Of a stretch of 64,000 bases of DNA, positions 9,344 through 18,644 are shown in pieces. The notes under the pieces are model-generated. The model worked only from the letters and a program-made list of their open reading frames with translations. It was not told the origin of the DNA and searched no databases. The stretch lies in assembly GCA_016342755.1 (NCBI GenBank), contig JAEINS010000009.1:1-64000 (forward strand). The letters are read 5' to 3'. The DNA is from Melioribacteraceae bacterium. GTDB lineage: Bacteria > Bacteroidota > Ignavibacteria > Ignavibacteriales > Melioribacteraceae. Position 1 is the stretch's first letter. Every line of letters begins with the position of its first letter. Made by a program: the position numbers and the translations under genes.

Positions 9344-9407
9344 TGAGCCTGACTAAATTAGATATTTTAAAGTGAAATTTCAATAGAAAATATAGCATTC
9401 AGGCTCA
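9344..9407 (-). promoter_or_regulatory. Long-range inverted repeat in the leader of the propeller gene
   Basis: Nine-base perfect arms TGAGCCTGA (9344-9352) and TCAGGCTCA (9399-9407) are separated by 46 AT-rich bases in the gap between the PorV-family gene and the next gene. An mRNA processing, attenuation or partial termination structure is possible. No T-run follows. Confidence 0.35.
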
Positions 9408-9421
9408 TAATTATTTATAAA

Positions 9422-10432
9422 TTAGAATCTTATACCAACTGAAAAATGCTGTACAGATTGTTCATCAGAAAAAACACCTACATCCTGATAAGCATAATCA
9501 ATCATAATCCCAAAATTTGGAGCAAAATCATAATTTAATCCGGCTCCAAGGGTTAAACCAGCTTCGGCATTATCAAGAAAAGCATTTGTAAATCCGGCTC
9601 TAAAAAATACCCAGTTATTAAATCCGTATTCAGCACCAACATTAATCGATTCATCATTATCATTAGGATGAAGCGCGTCGGCAGCCAAAGTTAATTTATG
9701 CATATCCATATCTATAACATCCATTGCTATACCTACTCTAAATAATAATGGCAGCGGATAATCATCAGTATCTAGATAAGCAAGTATTTGTTCGTTATTA
9801 CCGTAAATATTAGGATCAATATCATGCTGAACTAAAAGATCTTTTCCTTCCATAGTCATATCTCCGCCAAAGTTAGAGATAGAAGCACCAATTCGCAGTC
9901 CATATATATCAGATATAAATAAAACACCCAAATCAACAGCCATAGTTGACGCGGATGAGTTCCAAATATTTTGTTCAATATATTTAACGTTACCGCCAAT
10001 GGAAAACCTGTCAGTTAAGTTATAAGCGTACGATAAACTTAACGACATATCATTAGCACTAAACATTTGTCCTGTTCCGTCCTGTTCCGATAGAGTTGTT
10101 ACTTCCATATCACCATAGTCTAAATAAATAATACTTAAACCAAGTGTACCCATTCCATCAAGATTTATCATTGCACCAGCCCAGTTATAATCAATATCTG
10201 CAATCCATTTAGACTGCGAGAACATTGCACTGCTTGAAACCTGTCTTGATAATCCGGCAGGATTCCAAAACATTGCACTGGCATCATTGGCGGTAGCAAC
10301 AAAGGCACCACCCATTGATATGGCTTTTGGTCCGTAAGCCATATTCAAAAAAGGAGCAGCAGTCGTACCAGTTTTAGATTGACCAAACACGACTCCGGCA
10401 AATAGAATTATTATTATCAAAAACTTTTTCAT
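9422..10432 (-). CDS. PorV/PorQ-family outer-membrane protein
   Basis: A 336-aa outer-membrane beta-barrel of the PorV/PorQ (UPF0164) family. A signal peptide (1-17, GVVFGQ) precedes the family signature AAPFLNMAYGPKAISMGGAFVATANDASAMFWNPAGLSR. Alternating hydrophobic strands run to the terminal FSVGIRF, ending in phenylalanine as outer-membrane barrels do. PorV acts as a shuttle protein for T9SS cargo in Porphyromonas. Here it sits 14 bases after a large secreted protein and before a T9SS cargo gene, which suits an export-related role. Confidence 0.88.
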   Translation of the reverse strand: MKKFLIIIILFAGVVFGQSKTGTTAAPFLNMAYGPKAISMGGAFVATANDASAMFWNPAGLSRQVSSSAMFSQSKWIADIDYNWAGAMINLDGMGTLGLSIIYLDYGDMEVTTLSEQDGTGQMFSANDMSLSLSYAYNLTDRFSIGGNVKYIEQNIWNSSASTMAVDLGVLFISDIYGLRIGASISNFGGDMTMEGKDLLVQHDIDPNIYGNNEQILAYLDTDDYPLPLLFRVGIAMDVIDMDMHKLTLAADALHPNDNDESINVGAEYGFNNWVFFRAGFTNAFLDNAEAGLTLGAGLNYDFAPNFGIMIDYAYQDVGVFSDEQSVQHFSVGIRF

Positions 10433-10446
10433 TTTTCATTTCTCCA

Positions 10447-13400
10447 TTACTTAATTAGAGCGAATTTGCCAACCTTTGTACCAATACCTTCTGCCTCAAC
10501 AACAAAAACGTATATTCCATAGGCAACATCCATATTCTCTTCAGTTCTCAAGTTCCAGTACACATCACCAACGTATAAATCTTCATGATAAAGTGTTTTA
10601 ATTAGTTCACCACGTACCGTATAAATAGATACTTTAGAACTTGGAGGAACATATGTAAATCTTATTTCTCTCTCGCCCCTGCCGCTTGTCTGCGTACTTA
10701 ACAGTCTTGCTTCGCCAGCATGTGTTACTACATAAGGATTTGGAACAACTTTAATTTTATCTAAATCAGCATTAGCCTGTTTTTTATTAATTGCCGCTGC
10801 TGTAACTGTAAAAGTGAATTTATCCTGACTGTTAAATGGTTTTAGTAAAGATAAACGCAATGTACCCTGTTTTTCTAATTCGGCACCTGCTCTTGGATAG
10901 AATATGTTAAGATTCCATGTACGTCTTTTTACTCCGTCAATTTCTTCTTTGAACCAGAAATTATAAGTAGTAAGTTCTGTACCTACCGGAGTAACATAAA
11001 CAACATCAACGGTTTTACCTGTTGTAAGATTTTTAACTTCAAAATTAATATCCTGTACCGGTAAAATATTTCTGGAAATTTTAGGATATAATGTATCGGC
11101 TACTGATTTGAATTTTTTCTCGCTATAGAATGTTATTTCATAATCGTAAGGCATATTTACACCAGAATAAGAACCATCCGGATCATTACTCCACTTAAAT
11201 ACTTTCTGAATATAACTAGGAACTGTATCTGTTTTAGTATTTTCAAATCCGGATTTAGATGTATCCTGAACAATTCGGTCATTCAGTAACTGAACTCTAA
11301 AACCATGTCTAATTGGTGTTAAACCATAAAATACTTTCGATTTATTTATCAATGTATCGTAAGCAGCTGTAAAAGTATTTTCAGTAACAGGTACCTTTTT
11401 ACTATTTATAAAAACTGTATCAGTTCCTTGCGGAAATGTTATAGTTGTATTTGGATCAACAATCTCAGTTTCATTATTTAGGGGATTATAAACTGTATCC
11501 GGTGTTTGTAAATCTATTAAAGACCAGTTTTTTGTATAGCCCTGAAATGCTGAATCTTCGAATGCAACCTGATATTCAAATCCATCTTTAATTGCCGAAT
11601 CATCAATAACATCTAGCAGAGCTGTTCCGGTTCCAATAAAACCTTCAGATTTATCAATCTCAGAAGTTGATGCGGGAACATAACCCAAAGGTCTTCTTCC
11701 GGGAGTAATAAAACCAGTGTTATCTTCTGTTAAAATTTCACCGGTATTTGTTCTAAAAATAAACTTGCCATTTTCTTCCGGGAAAATTCCTTTTGTATCA
11801 TCACCCCTATCATAAGCACAAACCGCATAATAATATGTTTGTCCGGGAACTACTGTTGAATCTACAAATTTGTTAATTACTCCGGTATTAGATCCTAAAT
11901 AGAAAGTTAAACCGCCGTATGCTTCTAACAATGCCGCCGTAGGATAATAATACCCGCTTATTGAATCAACTAAATCGTATTGTGCAATAGGTTTATCGAA
12001 CGATAAAACACCTAAAGCATTTGTAATTGTTCTCGAATCTCTAAAATTTGCGTCTGTTGATCTATAAATTTTGTATCCCTGAAAATCTTTTTCTTTTGTA
12101 ACAAAATCCCTTGACTGTTCTGTTTTTTCGCCATCCCAATAAATTACTACATTACCGTCTTCCTGAACAATATTTATCTCCGGTTTCCTAGGAGCTTTAG
12201 GAAATTTGTAGCCTGAGTTATAAATCTGAAGTACAGTTTTTTTGTTCTTAACTATATCGGCTCTGTCTTCGCCAAATAATAATGAAACTGAAAATCTTTC
12301 TGTAGTCTGAGGGAATAATGGGAAATATCCTGAACTGTATATAAAGTCACCATCCATCGGAGTACTGGGAATAATATCAAAACGACCCGGAGTCATTCTA
12401 TCCCAAACCAATGAATCTATACTCAAATTTGGAGCTACACTATTTTCAAAAAAGTTAAAGTTTGTTAAACCTATCTGATCTGATTCATCTGTATCAGTTT
12501 TACCAAAGTTTGGTTCACCTTGTGTAGGTATTCCGTCACCTTCGCCAAAGTCGGGACCCGGATAATTTTCATCAATTTCACCTAAACCGTCCTGACCTAT
12601 ATCATCAAACAGAGGATTCCAGTCACCATCTTCATCAATATCATTGTCACGTCTTTCATCAATCAGATAATCATCCATACCTTCATTTGTAAAATAATTG
12701 ATGTACGCTAATCCTGATAATCCTTCCAGACTTCTGGTAAGATAGTGAGTAGCTTCGTTTTCATCAATAAGTCCGTCAAGATCATTATCAATGGCATCAT
12801 TAGCTGTAACATCAGGAATTGAAACACCATTTGCTTCACTGGCAATATGTCCTTCTCTAAAAACAGAAACACCAGGTTCAATAATAAATTGAGTTCCAAG
12901 TGAATAAACTGTATCAGTTACTGATTTTACTATATACTTTTCTCTAACATATTCTTCGTAACCGTGACCATTAGTTTTCTGCTTAATTAAAATTATTTCA
13001 TCACCGGCACTAAATATTTTTTCAGCAAAATCCGAAGCTCCAAATCTTGGTGAATTTGGATCTTTTGAATCACCGTCATTATCAATTCCGTCAAATGGAT
13101 TGCCTGGTGATTCTAAAAACGCATAACCAACGTAACCAACTTTTTGTCCTTTGTTACCAATTCCGTCACTGTCATATGAATATGTTATCCAGTCTTCTAT
13201 ATCAAAATCACCTAAGTCATCCTGACTATCACCGTCACCGCCGGCAAGTGTACCAACAACAGTTCCGAAATTTGCTTTTTTATATAATGTAGTTCCGTCA
13301 TTAGTAATATCGTATAACCAGAAAACCACATCTTCGGCTAAGAAACTTGCCCATTGAAAACCTCTCTGGCGCATTCTTAAACCCATACCGTTTCTTGTAG

Positions 13401-13998
13401 GATCGTTTGCGTCAGGATGAAAATTTGCGTTGAACTCATCATCCCATTGATCATCAGCCTCAAAAAATGATTCCTGACTCGCGTTTTCAATACCGCGTCC
13501 AAAATATCCAAACCATTCTGTGTTGCCGTCGGCATCTTTCCAGCTATTTGCAACAGGATCATTCCAGCCTTCAATTGGCCACGATTCTGGAAGATGACTC
13601 ATAGCAACCGATTCGTAATTTGGATTTCTAAATCCCGGTGTAGGATTCCATCCCCAAAAATAGTTGTATATTTTATGTCTTTCGTCAAACTGCCCGTTAC
13701 GGGGTCCGCGTGAAATAACAACCGATTGTAATGTATCATTTAATTCATTTACAAATTCAACACCAATTAAAGGAATACAATCACCTATATAGTTTTCACC
13801 CGAACCAAGCGGCCATTCACCTCTAATATCGATACCTGTATTGAAACCTGCTATCTGACCATCATTATAAAAAGAAATACCAACTCTGTTACCTGTATGA
13901 TATCCTCTTGTAAATAAGGCCGGATCACTTCTTTGCGCAAGTAAACTTAGTTGAATACCACAAAGAAAGAAGAGCACTAGTTTTATTATTTTATTCAT
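10447..13998 (-). CDS. Large secreted protein with C-terminal T9SS-like domain
   Basis: A 1183-aa protein with a signal peptide (1-21, SLLAQ), Asp-rich calcium-binding-like stretches (FDGIDNDGDSKD, NDIDEDGDWNPLFDD), a fibronectin III-like region near 590-720 (APRKPEINIV...GYKIYRS...YYYAVCAYDRGDD), and a C-terminal region VSIYTVRGELIKTL...YGIYVFVVEA...GKFALIK that is a divergent T9SS sorting domain. It is 17 bases downstream of the TonB receptor gene and 14 bases before the PorV-family gene, so it is co-transcribed with both. It is broadly similar in design to the protein at 57453. Function unknown; a surface-exposed partner of the receptor is likely. Confidence 0.78.
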   Translation of the reverse strand: MNKIIKLVLFFLCGIQLSLLAQRSDPALFTRGYHTGNRVGISFYNDGQIAGFNTGIDIRGEWPLGSGENYIGDCIPLIGVEFVNELNDTLQSVVISRGPRNGQFDERHKIYNYFWGWNPTPGFRNPNYESVAMSHLPESWPIEGWNDPVANSWKDADGNTEWFGYFGRGIENASQESFFEADDQWDDEFNANFHPDANDPTRNGMGLRMRQRGFQWASFLAEDVVFWLYDITNDGTTLYKKANFGTVVGTLAGGDGDSQDDLGDFDIEDWITYSYDSDGIGNKGQKVGYVGYAFLESPGNPFDGIDNDGDSKDPNSPRFGASDFAEKIFSAGDEIILIKQKTNGHGYEEYVREKYIVKSVTDTVYSLGTQFIIEPGVSVFREGHIASEANGVSIPDVTANDAIDNDLDGLIDENEATHYLTRSLEGLSGLAYINYFTNEGMDDYLIDERRDNDIDEDGDWNPLFDDIGQDGLGEIDENYPGPDFGEGDGIPTQGEPNFGKTDTDESDQIGLTNFNFFENSVAPNLSIDSLVWDRMTPGRFDIIPSTPMDGDFIYSSGYFPLFPQTTERFSVSLLFGEDRADIVKNKKTVLQIYNSGYKFPKAPRKPEINIVQEDGNVVIYWDGEKTEQSRDFVTKEKDFQGYKIYRSTDANFRDSRTITNALGVLSFDKPIAQYDLVDSISGYYYPTAALLEAYGGLTFYLGSNTGVINKFVDSTVVPGQTYYYAVCAYDRGDDTKGIFPEENGKFIFRTNTGEILTEDNTGFITPGRRPLGYVPASTSEIDKSEGFIGTGTALLDVIDDSAIKDGFEYQVAFEDSAFQGYTKNWSLIDLQTPDTVYNPLNNETEIVDPNTTITFPQGTDTVFINSKKVPVTENTFTAAYDTLINKSKVFYGLTPIRHGFRVQLLNDRIVQDTSKSGFENTKTDTVPSYIQKVFKWSNDPDGSYSGVNMPYDYEITFYSEKKFKSVADTLYPKISRNILPVQDINFEVKNLTTGKTVDVVYVTPVGTELTTYNFWFKEEIDGVKRRTWNLNIFYPRAGAELEKQGTLRLSLLKPFNSQDKFTFTVTAAAINKKQANADLDKIKVVPNPYVVTHAGEARLLSTQTSGRGEREIRFTYVPPSSKVSIYTVRGELIKTLYHEDLYVGDVYWNLRTEENMDVAYGIYVFVVEAEGIGTKVGKFALIK

Positions 13999-14015
13999 TT
14001 TTAATTCCCTGCAAT

Positions 14016-16817
14016 TTAAAAGTTATATGAAAAACCAACTTCTATTCTTCTCGGTTCAGAGAAAAATCCAGAATTTGTAAAAATTTCATCTAAAGTATTA
14101 CCATACATTCTAGGATTTATTTTATCCGCTTCTAATCTTCCAAATGTAAAATATGAATCACCAGTTTCACCATAAACACCTGTAGGATTATCGCTATCCA
14201 GCAGATTAAATACTCTTACAAAAACTGAAACATAGCCTGGTCCAAATTCGAAATCTTTGTATGCACGAAGATTTAGATTGAAAATTGAAGGCTTTCTATC
14301 ACTGTTTCTTTGAAACGCGTTTTGTGAAACTCTTGTGTTTTTATTAACCGATGGAGAATATGGCTGACCTGAATAAAAATTTCCTATCAGAGAAAATCCA
14401 TAATCCCTTGCTTTAGAATAAGCGACTGAAATATTTAATGTATGTGTCTGATCCCAATTTAAAGGAGCTATAAATGTTTCTGGTAAAGCTCCGCCCAAAG
14501 CCGCGTTTCTTGCATCAGCCGGATTTGAAGCATTACCTTTAGTTACCGAATAGGTATAATCTAAATTAGCTGACAAACCTTCTGAAAAGTTTTGGGAAAA
14601 CTTAAAGATAAAACCTTTTGAAAAACCAAAATCGGAGTTTGCATATTGACTATAAGACTGTCCACCGCCAAATACAGAAACTTCTGCATTTTGTGTTCCG
14701 GTTAAGTTTCTGAAATCTTCGAAGAAAACAGTTACATCAACAGCAATACTTTCACCAATTTGCTGCTGTAAACCAATTTCACCTTTTACAGTTTTTTGCG
14801 GTTCAAGGTCAGTATTACCAAAAAGCCCGGCATTTCCGGAACCAACACCTAACTCAAAGTCGGGATTAGTGTAAAGATATTCATATCTGGGTAACTGGAA
14901 AAAATGGCCATAAGAAAAATGGATAACACCTTTATCAGTTATTGGGAATGCAATACCTAATCTTGGACTCACTTGGGTTTTTACTGAAGCATCTTTAAAC
15001 CAGTAAGCTTCTCTTTCCGCTAATGTTTTTACAGTTTCATTATCATCAAGAACACCGTTTCCATTATCATCATGGAATCTGTTACTTGGTCTTAATGGAT
15101 TTCTTATATTCGGATCAGTTGGATCAGCTAAAATCTGACCGTCCGGATCAAATACATCAAGTCTAAGGCCGGCGTTAAAAATCATGTTAAAAGCTTCAAA
15201 TTTTGCCTGAATATAAGCAGCAGCTTCCATTGGTTTTCTTAGGTATTTATCATTATCAGTTGATGATTCCGGAGGAATTACAACATTATAAGGAGTTACC
15301 CACTGACCGCTGGCATCCAGTTCGGGCTGAAGATTTATACTATGATAAAAAAGTTCGTGTCTTTTAACTTCACCGCCAAACTTTACATTTATTTCATGGG
15401 TAAGCTGTGTTTCCCAATCAAGTTTAGCACTAATTGTTTTAGAATTTCTTTCGAACCTGTCTGTATTAGTTCCGCCAACTGCATAACTGTATGGAGGAGT
15501 CTGGTGTTGTGTGTTATCTACATATTCTGTTACACCATCTTTAGAAATATTTTCGAATAAGTAATGTTCGTAGTTTTTATCGAAGTAAGAAAGATTTAAT
15601 GTATAAAAACTATTATTAGATACCGCATGGTTTATAGAAAATATATTTGTAAGCGATTTTCTATATCTATCAAGATTATTGTCCGGTGTTAGTTTTGCTC
15701 CGCCGTCATTAGCCTGATAATTTTGCCACTCGTACATTACGTTATAAGTAGTTCTAAATCCCGGGAATAAATTATACGATAATTTTGCCTGACCAAACCA
15801 TCTTTCATTTTCACTTAACGGAACATATGAGCCATCACCATTCTGCTCAACAAAATACTGGCTTGGATCGTTAGGATTTTCAAAAGCTCTATCTGTAACC
15901 AGATAAGTATTTCTTCCATAATTATAACCTTCATTTCCATAATAACGAAGATTAGTAAAGAAGAATAATTTATCTTTTATAATAGGACCGCTAATGCTTC
16001 CTTCAATGTTTTTAATGGCAACCGGATCAATGTCATCAATATTCCAGAATATATCTTCTTTATTCGAAATATAATCACCAGAATAAGCCTGAACACTTCC
16101 AGAAAATTTATTGTTACCGTCTTTTGTTACAAGATTAATTATACCGGAAAGTGCCTGTCCGTATTCAGCGTTAAAAGCACCGCTTATAACCTGAAGCTCT
16201 TTTACTGAACTTGTGTTCACATCTACAATTGTACTGCCGTCATAAGAATCGGTTACAGGAACACCATCAATCTGATAAGCAACCTGACCTGAACGACCGC
16301 CGCGTACGTGAATTCCTCCGCCAGAACTAACAATTCCGGCCTGAAGTTCAAGAACGTCGCCAATTTCAGTAACCGGCAGTTCAGAAATAAGTTCGTCACT
16401 AACAATTGCCGTAGAAGAAGTTAAATCTTTTTGGATGAGAGGTTTTGTTGCAGTTACTATTACCTCTTCACTCAATTCAATGCTTTGCTCAAAAAGTTCA
16501 AAATCAATTGATGTAGTTAAATCGATTGAAACTTTAACATTTTGCATAGTTTTTGCCTGATAACCAATTGCTGAAGCTTTAACTTCATAGGTTCCGGGCG
16601 GAATATTTATGATGGAATAATGACCATCAATATCGGATGCTGCACCAAGAGATGTACCCATAATAATTATGTTTACAAAAGGAAGCGGGTCGCCCGTGGC
16701 ACCATCGGTTATCTTTCCTGAAATTTTACCAGTAACACCAAAAACTCCCATAGAAGCTGAAATTGATATTGATGTTAGCAGCAAAAGGAAAAAAGAAAGC
16801 CGTATAAAAGATTTCAT
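14016..16817 (-). CDS. TonB-dependent receptor, SusC-like, with carboxypeptidase regulatory domain
   Basis: A 933-aa outer-membrane receptor. I chose the ATG of MKSFIRLSF (complement of 16815-16817), which has a GGGG ribosome binding site 6 bases upstream, over a TTG 12 bases earlier. Order: signal peptide, CarboxypepD_reg-like domain (GKISGKITDGATGDPLPFVNI...GTSLGAASDIDGHYSI), plug domain (DLTSSTAIVSDELISELPV ... IHVRGGRSGQVAYQIDGVPV), then a 22-strand type barrel ending RRIEVGFSYNF. It would import a large substrate with TonB energy. No SusD homologue is adjacent; instead a 1183-aa secreted protein and a PorV-family protein follow, a different layout from a classical PUL. It heads this operon. 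Confidence 0.9.
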   Translation of the reverse strand: MKSFIRLSFFLLLLTSISISASMGVFGVTGKISGKITDGATGDPLPFVNIIIMGTSLGAASDIDGHYSIINIPPGTYEVKASAIGYQAKTMQNVKVSIDLTTSIDFELFEQSIELSEEVIVTATKPLIQKDLTSSTAIVSDELISELPVTEIGDVLELQAGIVSSGGGIHVRGGRSGQVAYQIDGVPVTDSYDGSTIVDVNTSSVKELQVISGAFNAEYGQALSGIINLVTKDGNNKFSGSVQAYSGDYISNKEDIFWNIDDIDPVAIKNIEGSISGPIIKDKLFFFTNLRYYGNEGYNYGRNTYLVTDRAFENPNDPSQYFVEQNGDGSYVPLSENERWFGQAKLSYNLFPGFRTTYNVMYEWQNYQANDGGAKLTPDNNLDRYRKSLTNIFSINHAVSNNSFYTLNLSYFDKNYEHYLFENISKDGVTEYVDNTQHQTPPYSYAVGGTNTDRFERNSKTISAKLDWETQLTHEINVKFGGEVKRHELFYHSINLQPELDASGQWVTPYNVVIPPESSTDNDKYLRKPMEAAAYIQAKFEAFNMIFNAGLRLDVFDPDGQILADPTDPNIRNPLRPSNRFHDDNGNGVLDDNETVKTLAEREAYWFKDASVKTQVSPRLGIAFPITDKGVIHFSYGHFFQLPRYEYLYTNPDFELGVGSGNAGLFGNTDLEPQKTVKGEIGLQQQIGESIAVDVTVFFEDFRNLTGTQNAEVSVFGGGQSYSQYANSDFGFSKGFIFKFSQNFSEGLSANLDYTYSVTKGNASNPADARNAALGGALPETFIAPLNWDQTHTLNISVAYSKARDYGFSLIGNFYSGQPYSPSVNKNTRVSQNAFQRNSDRKPSIFNLNLRAYKDFEFGPGYVSVFVRVFNLLDSDNPTGVYGETGDSYFTFGRLEADKINPRMYGNTLDEIFTNSGFFSEPRRIEVGFSYNF

Positions 16818-16972
16818 AAAAAACCCCAAATTATTTATTACTCTTTTTAAATATATTTCACCTTAGCTTAGTAGTGGTTACACAATTTATGCCATTTAAA
16901 GTAAACATTTTATCAATTTAATCTAAACTTAATATTTGTAATGTTTATTCAATTATCATTAATAATAAGCAG

Positions 16973-16994
16973 TGCTTATCGGTTGTGATAAGCA
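16973..16994. promoter_or_regulatory. 8-bp inverted repeat, possible operator
   Basis: TGCTTATC and GATAAGCA are separated by 6 bases in the gap between the sigma-54 regulator's stop and the TonB receptor's start. No T-run follows on either strand, so an operator is more likely than a terminator. The binding protein is unknown. Confidence 0.35.
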
Positions 16995-17103
16995 AATTTT
17001 ATCTGCGTCAAATACAGAATTTGCATTTTTTTAACAATGTAATGTCGAGAATACAGGATTATTAGAATGGATGCAAAGCTAAAATTGAGTAACAGTTTTA
17101 TGT

Positions 17104-18561
17104 CTACTTAATTCCAACTTCTTTGCATATCCTATGATAATTTGGAGGAGCAACACCAAGTTTTTCAGCCGCGTCTGCATCTGAACTAGAGTTATCTCTA
17201 ACATATTTTACATATTTATTTTTGAAAGTTTTTTTTGCATCCTGAAATGGAACTATTTCTTTTGAGTCTAATAATTTTTCAAATAAAGTATCGCTCGAAA
17301 TACTATCGACAGGCAGCTTAATTACCGATTGATTTACATGTTCCTCTGTAATAATATCATCAACATCAAATAAAATTCTTTGAACAACATTTTTAAGCTC
17401 ACGGACATTTCCGGGCCAGTTATATTCTCTAATTATCTTTTCACCTTCTTTTGAAAGTACCGGTCTGCTGCGTTTCATTTCATAACAGTAATTATCAAGA
17501 AAATATTCCGCAAGTATTTTTATATCATCTTTTCGCTCAGTTAACGGAGGTACCGAAACCGGAACAACATTTATACGATAATAAAGATCCTGTCTGAATC
17601 TTTTTTCCATTACTTCTTTGCCAAGATCTTTATTTGTAGCGGCAATTATTCTTACATCAGTTTTAAGTTTTTCAGTTCTGCCAATTTTTTCAATTTCGCC
17701 TTCCTGCAAAACTCTAAGCAGTTTAACCTGGGCATTTAACGGAAGTTCGGCAACTTCATCCAAAAAAATTGTTCCCCCGTCCGCTAATTCAAATAAACCT
17801 TTTTTACTCTTATTTGCTCCCGTAAAAGCACCTTTTTCATATCCAAAAAGTTCACTCTCTATAAGATCATGAGGCAGACTGCCACAGTTTATAGGAACAA
17901 AATTTTCATATTTACGATCACTTTTATAATGGATATTAGCCGCAACAAGTTCTTTACCGGTTCCCGATTGTCCGGTAATTAAAACGCTGGCATTATTTTT
18001 TGCGCATTTTTCAATACGGATTTTTAAATCATTAATAATTTCCGATTCACCAACTAATTTTTTCTGCGAAAGAAAATCATCAATATTTTTAGTCAGTTTC
18101 GATCTGGAACGACTCTTTTCCTGTTCTAACTTTTTCTTTTCATTTGCATTAAAAATACTAAGAGCAAAATCGGTTGGCTGATAAATATATTCAATATCAC
18201 CTGGATATTTTGTACAGTACCAAAAGGCGCCGACTTCAATAAGATCGTTAGCAAAGTTAAGATCAGATATATTTATTGTAAGTTTTGTAATTACAATAAC
18301 CTGAAGCATTGGATCTATTTCTTTAATTTTTTCAATCAGATCAACACCCATCAATCCGCCGGATATCTGGTAATCCATTATTACAACATCATAAGACTGA
18401 GGGTTTTCATGAAGTAATTCGAGAGCTTCGTTACCGCTTGGAATAGCGGAAACTAATTGAATTTTTCCTTTAAACGGTTCAATGGTTTTTTTTACCCGCT
18501 GAACATCGTAATCCTCATCTTCAATAAGCATAATTCTTACGGGCTTACCAAAGTGCATCAT
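17104..18561 (-). CDS. Sigma-54-dependent response regulator
   Basis: A 485-aa NtrC-type regulator. The start is the first of two adjacent ATGs (complement of 18559-18561) behind AAGGA; an upstream in-frame ATG lies inside the preceding terminator hairpin. A receiver domain (about 1-125) has acidic MLIEDEDYD and phospho-Asp in VVIMDYQ. The AAA+ domain (about 155-390) has Walker A GQSGTGKE, the sigma-54 contact motif GAFTGA and Walker B GGTIFLDEVAEL. The C-terminus has a Fis-like helix-turn-helix (AAEKLGVAPPNYHRICKEVGI). All activator motifs are intact. It should activate sigma-54 promoters when phosphorylated by the kinase encoded just upstream. Confidence 0.92.
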   Translation of the reverse strand: MMHFGKPVRIMLIEDEDYDVQRVKKTIEPFKGKIQLVSAIPSGNEALELLHENPQSYDVVIMDYQISGGLMGVDLIEKIKEIDPMLQVIVITKLTINISDLNFANDLIEVGAFWYCTKYPGDIEYIYQPTDFALSIFNANEKKKLEQEKSRSRSKLTKNIDDFLSQKKLVGESEIINDLKIRIEKCAKNNASVLITGQSGTGKELVAANIHYKSDRKYENFVPINCGSLPHDLIESELFGYEKGAFTGANKSKKGLFELADGGTIFLDEVAELPLNAQVKLLRVLQEGEIEKIGRTEKLKTDVRIIAATNKDLGKEVMEKRFRQDLYYRINVVPVSVPPLTERKDDIKILAEYFLDNYCYEMKRSRPVLSKEGEKIIREYNWPGNVRELKNVVQRILFDVDDIITEEHVNQSVIKLPVDSISSDTLFEKLLDSKEIVPFQDAKKTFKNKYVKYVRDNSSSDADAAEKLGVAPPNYHRICKEVGIK

Positions 18562-18581
18562 ATTTTTTTCCTTATATGTTG

Positions 18582-18615
18582 TAAAAAAAACGGGTTCCAT
18601 TAGCGAAACCCGTTT
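18582..18615 (-). terminator. Intrinsic terminator or attenuator between kinase and regulator genes
   Basis: On the minus strand the stem AAACGGGTT/AACCCGTTT with a 10-base loop is followed by eight T's. It lies 30 bases past the kinase stop and only about 20 bases before the regulator's ATG, leaving almost no room for a separate promoter. Transcription of the regulator would therefore depend on read-through. Confidence 0.78.
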
Positions 18616-18644
18616 GTTGAGAAATTCTGTTTTTAAATATAATA

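Noticed and set aside
16880-16894. Possible sigma-54 promoter (TGGCAT...TGTGTA) upstream of the TonB receptor gene
   Set aside because: It has the -24 GG with a GT, not GC, at the -12 position. The match is too weak to claim even though a sigma-54 activator gene is adjacent.
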